Shown: piece by piece, positions 42,280 through 49,607 of the stretch
Numbering within the stretch: position 1 is the stretch's first letter
Layout of the letters: each line of letters begins with the position of its first letter
Assembly (NCBI GenBank): GCA_029983675.1
Contig: JASBYY010000003.1
Location: 1 to 64,000 of the forward strand
Length of the DNA stretch: 64,000 nucleotides
From: Bacteroidales bacterium
Lineage (GTDB): Bacteria > Bacteroidota > Bacteroidia > Bacteroidales > F082
Direction of reading: 5' to 3'
Program-made: the position numbers and the translations under genes
Notes under the pieces: generated by a model
The model's input: the letters and a program-made list of their open reading frames with translations, nothing else
The model's database searches: none
Told to the model about the DNA's origin: nothing

Positions 42280-44109
42280 CTACGAAAAACGTGTTTTCAT
42301 CTCATCTACACTCACAATGAAGAATATTTTACGGCCATCGGGTGCTGTGTCGGTCACTTCACACGCAAACAACTGATCAACAATATTCTGCATTTCAACA
42401 TCTGTCAGATTCGTTTGGGGTTTTACCGCCAATTGCGCAGCCATGGTACAAGCAAGATTCAATTTCCTTTCCAATTGCAAATCGCCACGGTTCTGTTTGT
42501 AGCTTTCAAGCATCTTCTCCAGCAGCCCCACGGCATCCAATCCGGCCAAATCCGCCGGTGTTCCATTAATGACAAATGTTGTCGCATTCGCCATTTCAAG
42601 CTGAAATCCGAGATTTTCCAAATCGGGCATCATTTCCTTGAGCAGCGATGCATCGTTGATATTCAGCGACAGGTGTTGCGGAAACAATTCCTGCTGTGTA
42701 TGTACGGTGCGGTTTTCCATTTGGCTTAGAAAACGCTCGAACAACACACGTTGATGGGCGAGCTGCTGATCGATGACCAAAATACCCGACTTCATGGCCG
42801 TGATGATGTACGAAGCGTTGAGCTGAATAAACTGCGCATTGCATTTTTGACCTACAGAATCCGAATTAACATCATGGTTTTCAGAATAATCCGTTCGATC
42901 ACCATATAAAATCCGCCAATCACCCTGCGAAGAAGGTTTTTCCTGCGAAAAATCATGACGGAAAGTAGGATTGGGTTGCAATGGCTTGTTTCCAAAAGGA
43001 TTGTAGCTCGCATCGAAAGGCACGTTGGGCTGTACGATAGGGTGCGAGGCCTTCACCACCTCACCAAAATCGATTTCAGGCGTTTCCGTTGTTTCAAAAT
43101 CAATCAGAGGCGAAAGGTTATGCTGCCCGATGGCCTTCCGCACCACAGCATGAAGAATAGCATATACCAACTTGACATCAAGGAAGTTAACCTCAGTTTT
43201 CGTCGGGTGGATATTGATGTCAAGTTCAGCGGGATCCATTTCAAAATTCAGGAAGTAACCCGGAAAACTATCCTTGGGGATCATCTCCATAAAAGCATCT
43301 TCAACGGCATGGTGCAGGTAAGGATGCTTGATAAAACGACGGTTGACAAAGAAATACTGTTCGCCACGGCTTTTTCGAGCGAACTCCGCCTTGACGATGA
43401 ATCCGTCGATACGCACCTTGCCTGTCTCTTGATGCACGGGTAGCAGCCTGCTGTCGTAAGCATTGCCGAACAGCCCCATAATGCGTTGCTTGAGGTTGCC
43501 CGCATAAAGGTGGTACAACTCCTTGCCATCGCTATTCAGGGTGAAAGCCACTTCCGGATTCATCAGCGTGACCCGCATAAACTCCTCCACGATATGGCGC
43601 ATCTCCGCACTGTTCGACTTCAAGAAGTTGCGCCGTGCCGGGACATTGAAAAACAGATTTTTCACCGTAATGGTCGTTCCGACGGCGACCGGTGCAGGCA
43701 GTTGTTCCTTTACCACCGAGCCTTCGTTGATAATGCAAGTGCCTATTTCATCCTCCTTGCGTCGCGTTTTCAGCTCCACCTGCGCAATGGCGGCAATGCT
43801 GGCCAATGCCTCACCCCGGAAGCCCATGGTGCGAATGGCAAACAGGTCTTCCGCTTTGGCGATTTTCGAAGTCGCATGACGCTCAAAGCAAAGGCGCGCA
43901 TCGGTTTCAGACATGCCACAGCCATTGTCAACAACGGTAATCAACGTCTTGCCCGCACCCTTCACAACAAGGTCGATATGCGTGGCACCTGCATCCAAAG
44001 CATTTTCCATCAACTCCTTGACCGCAGAGGCCGGACGTTGAATCACCTCGCCAGCCGCAATCTGGTTGGCAACGGAATCGGGAAGCAGTTTGATGATATC
44101 CAATGACAT
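42280..44109 (-). CDS. mutL: DNA mismatch-repair protein MutL
   Basis: 609 residues. The N-terminal GHKL ATPase is complete: NQIAAGEVIQRPASAVKELM, DNGCGM, HATSKI and GFRGEALASI. The C-terminal dimerisation domain is present, but the endonuclease motif DQHAxxE...E reads DQQLAHQRVLFE, with the His and first Glu both replaced by Gln, and the late CPHGRP-type segment reads APDGRK. The protein is thus probably a non-nicking MutL. It heads a four-gene minus-strand operon and ends with TAG. Confidence 0.96.
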   Translation of the reverse strand: MSLDIIKLLPDSVANQIAAGEVIQRPASAVKELMENALDAGATHIDLVVKGAGKTLITVVDNGCGMSETDARLCFERHATSKIAKAEDLFAIRTMGFRGEALASIAAIAQVELKTRRKEDEIGTCIINEGSVVKEQLPAPVAVGTTITVKNLFFNVPARRNFLKSNSAEMRHIVEEFMRVTLMNPEVAFTLNSDGKELYHLYAGNLKQRIMGLFGNAYDSRLLPVHQETGKVRIDGFIVKAEFARKSRGEQYFFVNRRFIKHPYLHHAVEDAFMEMIPKDSFPGYFLNFEMDPAELDINIHPTKTEVNFLDVKLVYAILHAVVRKAIGQHNLSPLIDFETTETPEIDFGEVVKASHPIVQPNVPFDASYNPFGNKPLQPNPTFRHDFSQEKPSSQGDWRILYGDRTDYSENHDVNSDSVGQKCNAQFIQLNASYIITAMKSGILVIDQQLAHQRVLFERFLSQMENRTVHTQQELFPQHLSLNINDASLLKEMMPDLENLGFQLEMANATTFVINGTPADLAGLDAVGLLEKMLESYKQNRGDLQLERKLNLACTMAAQLAVKPQTNLTDVEMQNIVDQLFACEVTDTAPDGRKIFFIVSVDEMKTRFS

Positions 44110-44144
44110 GGTTTTTCAGATGTTCCGTATTCGCAAGAAATCCA

Positions 44145-44453
44145 TTATTTTCCCATCAGCCCTCTGACAATATTGGTCATCAGAGGCGTGCCGAAAATGA
44201 AATAGAAAAGCATCAGGACGACGGCGACAAGAACAAATGCGCGCAATGTCTTTTGACGGCGTTCCGCTTTGATTTCCTCTTGGCTTGCCCGTTTCCACCT
44301 TTTACGCATCTGAAGCCGCAATTGTTCCTCGTGGCTCAACTTAGTGTCCATGCCCTTTTCCGCCTTCTTCTGTTCCCACGCCTCCTTATCAGGGTCGTAA
44401 TACCTTGGTATATAATTGAATTTCTTCGGTTTAGGTCGATAAAAGAATGCCAT
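44145..44453 (-). CDS. small single-pass membrane protein, conserved-looking but unrecognised
   Basis: 102 residues, starting MAFFYRPKPKKFNYIPRYYD. A charged, probably helical middle section (QLRLQMRKRWKRASQEEIKA) precedes one C-terminal transmembrane helix (FVLVAVVLMLFYFIFG). Such short proteins next to mutL are common in Bacteroidota, but I cannot name a function. A -7 box TAAATTTG (44475-44482) lies upstream. A MITE copy begins at 44506, right where the -33 element would fall. Confidence 0.7.
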   Translation of the reverse strand: MAFFYRPKPKKFNYIPRYYDPDKEAWEQKKAEKGMDTKLSHEEQLRLQMRKRWKRASQEEIKAERRQKTLRAFVLVAVVLMLFYFIFGTPLMTNIVRGLMGK

Positions 44454-44505
44454 AACTATAAAGTGTTGAATGGGCAAATTTACATAAAAATCGCGGATTA
44501 TGTTT

Positions 44506-44965
44506 AGAAACTGTTTTGAATCCTTAAAATGACAACTATTAATGCCACCTCTCAGAAATCATTTCCATTCTTTTCGGCTGATTTGACACACTACATTGGC
44601 TCAATTTTGTCCATCGTCCCGCCTTATCAGGACCAGTCATGCCGCTGTCATTCTGGACTTGATCCAGAACCGACGCGGTATCTCCTCGCATTTAGTAATA
44701 ACCCAATAGAAGCACATCCTCGTAAGGAGATTCCAAATCAAGTTTGGAATGACTGAGAAGGTAAAGCGTTTTATGCTTGATTGAGCAGCACCCGCCCCGC
44801 CTCATCAAAAGCCGTCATGCTGAACTTGATTCAGCACCTCCTCCCCGACGGTATCACTTTAATAGAAGCATATCCTCAAACGGAGATTCCGCATCAAGTG
44901 CGGAATGACCAGTTTGGGACGTGGCACGGAATGGACTCAACTCTACACCATTCAAAACAGCTTTT
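44506..44965 (+). mobile_element. full ~460-bp MITE-like element
   Basis: Begins AGAAACTGTTTTGAA and ends ATTCAAAACAGCTT(TT). It contains at least four CTTGA/TCAAG-loop hairpins (44651-44669, 44730-44750, 44817-44837, 44886-44906). Its right ~290 bp match window positions 1-295 almost exactly. The left ~60 bp (GAAATCATTTCCATTC) match the short copy at 47171-47312, which looks like an internal-deletion form. No protein is encoded. Confidence 0.85.
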
Positions 44966-44980
44966 GAATAACAGCTTATT

Positions 44981-45640
44981 TTAATAGATACAGAAGCCAA
45001 AGTCGTCATAATAAAGCTCCCACTTGCCTTTATTCCAAAAATAAAGGACAAATTCGTAATCATCGGAATGAATTTGGGGCAAACGCATCCATTCAACCAC
45101 CTGCGTCCACTCCCCTTCCCGCTTCAGCCTGTCCTGCAAGGCAAACGAATGACAGAACACATTACGTCCATCAGCTTCTATCGAGACCACAACATGGCTT
45201 TTGATTTCTGACTCTCTCAAAAAACGAGATGAGAATAGCAACGAATGCGATCCGCTCTGCAAGTCAGGCAACTGATTCGTCTTATACCCCGGGCTATACT
45301 CATAATCCGAAGTAAGCACGCCTGAAAACCTGCCCGAGAAAGCATATCGGTCTGTAGTTTGAAGACTTCCCCAATGGTCATCGGAAGGGGATTCAAAATC
45401 AATATGCCGCTCAAACAAGACATTGTCCTCATTCATGCCAAAAAAATCGGCTATACCCTGCTGCTTGTTTTCCGCACGCTTGCAAACCGTTATCTTTCCA
45501 TTATCCGATACCTTTTCCATCTTGGACAATATTTCAGGATAGGGCGTATAGATTTCTGAAACGAAATACGCATTCTGCATCACTATATAGTCATAATCCC
45601 ATTCCAAGGCTTCCTTCAAATTTTCAGGACAAGTCTCCAT
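44981..45640 (-). pseudogene. C-terminal part of a frameshifted GT39-like membrane protein
   Basis: 219 codons in a frame different from the gene upstream, overlapping its end by 25 bases. One extra T in the minus-strand T-run (A4 on +, 45659-45662) would turn PFLLRRGLPLW into PFLFEKGFAIMETCPENLKE and join the two into about 680 residues. The fragment lacks membrane helices and looks like the soluble, partly beta-rich tail of such proteins. As a separate gene it would have no export signal. Confidence 0.6.
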
Positions 45641-47016
45641 AATGGCAAACCCCTTCTCAAAAGAAAAGGCATATTAGGTGCGACTGCATCCAACACCAAG
45701 ATTTTTGAGCTTCGGGGAATACCAAGGCTATCCATAAACGCCGCCGCACCTTCATAATTCTTCGAGGTCGGATGCGCCTTGTCCCACATATTGACCGTCC
45801 TCCTCTCCTCTTGCGAATGAACAGGCTGGACAATCAAGGGCACTGCAACAAGACCTAAAGCCACACTTTGCCCTATGCCCATTGCCATACGTTTCCAAGC
45901 CGGAAGCAGTGAAAATAAGAAGATCAGCAACAACAGCACCGGAATAAAAAAGCTGTCAAGAAAATAATAATCATGATATCGGAATTGTTGAAGCATAAGG
46001 AGAGTAAAAATGAAGCAACCGAAAGAATAAGCCAAAGTCAGGATGCCGAAAAGAGTTTGCTCATAACGCAAGCGGGATCTTCGCGCCACAACAAATCCTA
46101 CCGCCAATATCAGCAAGACAGAGAGCAGCGCATAATGAATGAGGGAGAAATACTGAAAGAACCAATTTTCAAAAACATTCCGTACGATATCTTTTGCCTC
46201 TGCAATATCATGGGGAGGCGTCGGCTCATTCAAGAAGATGGATCCATAGTGTTTTCTCAGGTAGCCATTATAAAAAAAGTAGGATAAAATGAGCAGGGCC
46301 GAAATGCCGGCAGGAACCAACTGATGCCCCAACTTGACCTCTTTTCTCAATAGCCTTAATGATTCGATGCACATTACTGCTATCAGGGGAATAGCAAAAG
46401 TAGTCCTTGCAAGAGCTGCGATAGTAAGAAAAAGCACACCCATCCTATAATTCAACTTTGCATGATTTCTTAGGTACAAGCAATAAAAATACAAGCCGAC
46501 AATGGCGTTGGACAAGGATGGAACAGTAGGCAAGAAACCGTTCTGATAATAGACATAGACAGGGGATGTAGCAGCAAACACCAACACAAAAAGCGACCGT
46601 GGCACACTTGTTGTCATCAGAAAAGCCAACTTGTAAAGAAAAAACAAACCTAAAAAGCTATAAAGCAACACATAAAGTCTGAACACCCATGGCGATGTGT
46701 TGCCAAACAGCTTCATCAGCAAGGCAACATTATAATCATATATGGGACAATCCACAGCCGTAACTGTTGTTTCAGAAGTCAGGGTCCAATGGCCGGGAAA
46801 CTGATGGTTGTAAACCATTGTCTGGGGCTTCAGCAAGCAGAACCCATTGTCGATAAAACCCAAGGCCAAAGCATAGCGGTCGCATTGTGCCCAAGCATGG
46901 ATATGAGAAGGAAACTCGTCGATGTACTTATGATGAAAAAGAACGCCCATCATCACAATTATTGCCAGAACCGACAAGCTTTTCAGGATGTTTTTCATTT
47001 TTCTCTTTTTTATCAT
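45616..47016 (-). CDS. polytopic glycosyltransferase-39-like membrane protein (frameshifted at its end)
   Basis: About 466 residues with 10-12 transmembrane helices. The first periplasmic loop holds acidic and aromatic residues (YIDEFPSHIHAWAQCDRYAL), as in ArnT/PMT-type (GT39) enzymes that use polyprenyl-phosphate sugars. The body ends abruptly after VLDAVAPNMPFLL, where a single-base shift separates it from its soluble tail at 44981-45640. The membrane part may still fold, but the enzyme is probably inactive unless the shift is a sequencing error. Starts at 47016 or 46998 are both possible. A -7 box TACTTTTG lies at 47091-47098. Confidence 0.65.
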   Translation of the reverse strand: MIKKRKMKNILKSLSVLAIIVMMGVLFHHKYIDEFPSHIHAWAQCDRYALALGFIDNGFCLLKPQTMVYNHQFPGHWTLTSETTVTAVDCPIYDYNVALLMKLFGNTSPWVFRLYVLLYSFLGLFFLYKLAFLMTTSVPRSLFVLVFAATSPVYVYYQNGFLPTVPSLSNAIVGLYFYCLYLRNHAKLNYRMGVLFLTIAALARTTFAIPLIAVMCIESLRLLRKEVKLGHQLVPAGISALLILSYFFYNGYLRKHYGSIFLNEPTPPHDIAEAKDIVRNVFENWFFQYFSLIHYALLSVLLILAVGFVVARRSRLRYEQTLFGILTLAYSFGCFIFTLLMLQQFRYHDYYFLDSFFIPVLLLLIFLFSLLPAWKRMAMGIGQSVALGLVAVPLIVQPVHSQEERRTVNMWDKAHPTSKNYEGAAAFMDSLGIPRSSKILVLDAVAPNMPFLLRRGLPLWRLVLKI

Positions 47017-47170
47017 GCCAACAGATAACGACTTTTCACCACTCCACACTTTCAGATGAACACCGGCATCATTTCCATAGATTCAACTTGCAAAAGTACA
47101 AAATCTATCATAAATTCATTGGGTTTCCCTTTTGGAATTCCGACAGTCAACAACAAGCATGCCAAGGCTT

Positions 47171-47312
47171 TGAAACTGTTTTGAAAGGCTGTGCATTCAG
47201 CATAGCATTTATAGCAATGACAGCTAATAATCCCATTTCTCATAAATCATTTCCATTCATTTCACGTGTCAAGCACGGAATGGACTCAACCCTACACCAT
47301 TCAAAACAGCTA
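47171..47312 (+). mobile_element. ~140-bp MITE-like element (internal-deletion form)
   Basis: Starts TGAAACTGTTTTGAA and ends ATTCAAAACAGCT. The left part matches 44506-44575 and the right ~45 bp match the right end of the long copies. The central hairpin region is missing, leaving only a partial CGTG-TCAAG-CACG stem. It lies between the divergent GT39-like and amgK-rapZ genes, in an otherwise empty 376-bp gap. Confidence 0.8.
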
Positions 47313-47425
47313 AAATGGAATCTCCCTGAAAGCAGCCCCCACAACACAATAACCTCCCCCAACTATCATTTCACCATTTCAAAAATCCTTTGTAAATTTG
47401 TACGAGTAAACGAAGCGTTATCATC

Positions 47426-48877
47426 ATGCAAGATATTGAAATACAGAATAATATCATCAATTTAGTCCAGAAATCCGGATGGATGCCATTACATATTCAG
47501 CGCATCGCGGAATCGGGTTCGGCGCGGCGTTATTACCGTATTCATACAGAGACGGGAAGTATCATTGGCGCATTCAATGACAACGCCGAGGAAAACGAAG
47601 CTTTTTTTTACCTGTGCAACCATTTCGAATCCAACGGCTTCCACGTACCCAAGTTACTCGGCATCAGCACCGATCGCACCTGTTATTTACAAAGCGACTT
47701 CGGCGACGACACGCTGTTTAGCCGTATGCAAAGTGCCCTATCCACAGGAGGATTTAACGAGACCATCACCGAACTTTATAAAAAAGCGCTGCACGACTTA
47801 GTCGATTTTCAAATCTCCGGACACAAGGGGCTTGATTACTCCAAGACTTATCCCACCCCGTGTTTTGACCGCAAGTCCATCCTTGACGACCTGAACTACT
47901 TCAAATACTATTTCGTCAAACCTCACGCCGAAATCACTTTCAACGAGCTTCGTTTAGATGCTGACTTCGATCATTTTGCAGATTTTATCCTCGAAGCACG
48001 CAACACCTTTTTCATGTATCGCGACTTCCAGTCCCGCAACATCATGATAGACAACGGCTTCCCCTGCTACATTGATTTTCAGGGAGGCCGTCAAGGTCCG
48101 CTTCAGTACGATGTAGTCTCACTGCTGTATCAGGTGAAAGCGCAAATGTCACAAGACCTTCGCTATACGCTCATCGAATACTACAAAAGCGTTGTTTCAC
48201 AACATCTTGATCTTGACACACTGCAATTTGACCGGTATTTGCCGGCCTTTGTCTATCTGCGCTTAATGCAAGTACTTGGTGCGTACGGATTCAGAGGCCT
48301 GATTCAAAAAAAAGCACATTTCATCGAAAGCATACCTTTTGCCCTTCGGGAAATCAAAAAACACGCCAAACGCCATCCCTTGCAAGATCTACCCGAACTC
48401 ATTTCTGTCATTAATCAACTTAACAAATTGGATGACAGATACTTGAACAACATCCACCCTTTGAACAAACTGACCGTCACCATCAATAGCTTTTCGTATC
48501 GGAAGGGCTATCCCGATGACTTCAGCGGCAATGGAGGCGGCTTTGTGTTCGACTGCCGCGCCCTGCCCAACCCGGGTCGCGAAGAGCGTTTCAAGACCAT
48601 GACCGGCCGCGACTGGCCCGTCATTGAGTTTATGAACGAAAAGCCACAAACCCATGTCTTTTTCAACCATTGCAAAGCCGTTGTCGAACAAAGCGTCAAC
48701 AACTACACAGAACGCCATTTCAGAAACCTGATAGTTTCGTTCGGCTGCACCGGCGGACAACACCGATCGGTATTTTTTGCACAAAGCCTGTATGAATGGT
48801 TGAAAAAAGATCACCCCGAAATCTGTATTAAGTTGCATCATATCGAACAGAAAATCAACGAGGAATATGGCGAATAA
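47426..48877 (+). CDS. AmgK-like sugar kinase fused to a RapZ C-terminal domain
   Basis: A 483-residue cytosolic fusion. Residues ~1-330 form an aminoglycoside-phosphotransferase-type kinase. Its catalytic loop is MYRDFQSRNIMID, with the following metal motif YIDFQGGRQGP, as in AmgK (anomeric kinase for MurNAc/GlcNAc). Residues ~345-483 match the RapZ C-terminal domain (FVFDCRALPNPGREERF; SFGCTGGQHRSVFFAQ), which senses glucosamine-6-phosphate in E. coli. It overlaps murU by 11 bases. Together they should turn salvaged MurNAc into UDP-MurNAc. A -7 box TAAATTTG lies at 47393-47400. Confidence 0.85.
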   Translation: MQDIEIQNNIINLVQKSGWMPLHIQRIAESGSARRYYRIHTETGSIIGAFNDNAEENEAFFYLCNHFESNGFHVPKLLGISTDRTCYLQSDFGDDTLFSRMQSALSTGGFNETITELYKKALHDLVDFQISGHKGLDYSKTYPTPCFDRKSILDDLNYFKYYFVKPHAEITFNELRLDADFDHFADFILEARNTFFMYRDFQSRNIMIDNGFPCYIDFQGGRQGPLQYDVVSLLYQVKAQMSQDLRYTLIEYYKSVVSQHLDLDTLQFDRYLPAFVYLRLMQVLGAYGFRGLIQKKAHFIESIPFALREIKKHAKRHPLQDLPELISVINQLNKLDDRYLNNIHPLNKLTVTINSFSYRKGYPDDFSGNGGGFVFDCRALPNPGREERFKTMTGRDWPVIEFMNEKPQTHVFFNHCKAVVEQSVNNYTERHFRNLIVSFGCTGGQHRSVFFAQSLYEWLKKDHPEICIKLHHIEQKINEEYGE

Positions 48878-49607
48878 CAAACGGACGGCCATGATACTGG
48901 CGGCAGGGTTGGGCACAAGACTGCAAACCCTGACCCAAGACCGCCCCAAGGCATTGGTAACCCTAAACGGCAAACCTTTGCTACAACACATCATTGAAAA
49001 CCTAATCGGAAACGGATTTCACCATATCGTTATCAACGTCCATCATTTCGCTTATCAGATAAAGGATTTCATCGCCACCCACCCTTTCGATGCCGACATT
49101 GTCATTTCCGACGAAAGCGCATTGTTGCTCGATACCGGCGGCGGCATTGTGAAGGCGACACCTTTGTTCAAAGATGCCGATTGCGTGCTGGTTCATAATG
49201 TTGACATCATTAGCAACGTGGATTTGCAGGCTTTGGCCGAAGCCTTTCAACACTCAAACGATGACGCATGGCTATTGACCCAACAGCGCAACAGCACTCG
49301 CAAGTTGCTTTTCGACAGCCAAGGACTGTTGCAAGGCTGGATGCACCAAACAGAGGACCGCTTCAAATGGGTAAACAGAGCAGCTAAAAACTACACCGAG
49401 CTATCGTTCAGCGGAATACATTTTTTCAAACCAGATTTATTTTCCCCATATCAAGAGCAACCTGCCAGTGTCATCGACCTTTATCTTGACCTCGCCAAGC
49501 AGAAAACTATCCGTTCAGTGGAAATACATCCCGACTACTGGTACGATCTCGGCAAACCTGAACAATTGGCAAACGCCGCCGCATTTCTTAACACCTTACC
49601 GACATGA
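48867..49607 (+). CDS. murU: N-acetylmuramate-1-phosphate uridylyltransferase-type nucleotidyltransferase (MurU)
   Basis: A 246-residue sugar-phosphate nucleotidyltransferase. The N-terminal signature is ILAAGLGTRLQTLTQDRPKAL, the metal Asp is in VLVHNVDIIS, and later segments are SFSGIHFF and YWYDLGKPEQL. Position directly behind the AmgK-like kinase matches the AmgK-MurU salvage route, where it would form UDP-MurNAc from MurNAc-1-phosphate and UTP. The assignment over GlcNAc-1-P or glucose-1-P enzymes relies on that context. Overlaps on both sides (11 and 4 bases) show a tight operon. Confidence 0.85.
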   Translation: MANNKRTAMILAAGLGTRLQTLTQDRPKALVTLNGKPLLQHIIENLIGNGFHHIVINVHHFAYQIKDFIATHPFDADIVISDESALLLDTGGGIVKATPLFKDADCVLVHNVDIISNVDLQALAEAFQHSNDDAWLLTQQRNSTRKLLFDSQGLLQGWMHQTEDRFKWVNRAAKNYTELSFSGIHFFKPDLFSPYQEQPASVIDLYLDLAKQKTIRSVEIHPDYWYDLGKPEQLANAAAFLNTLPT

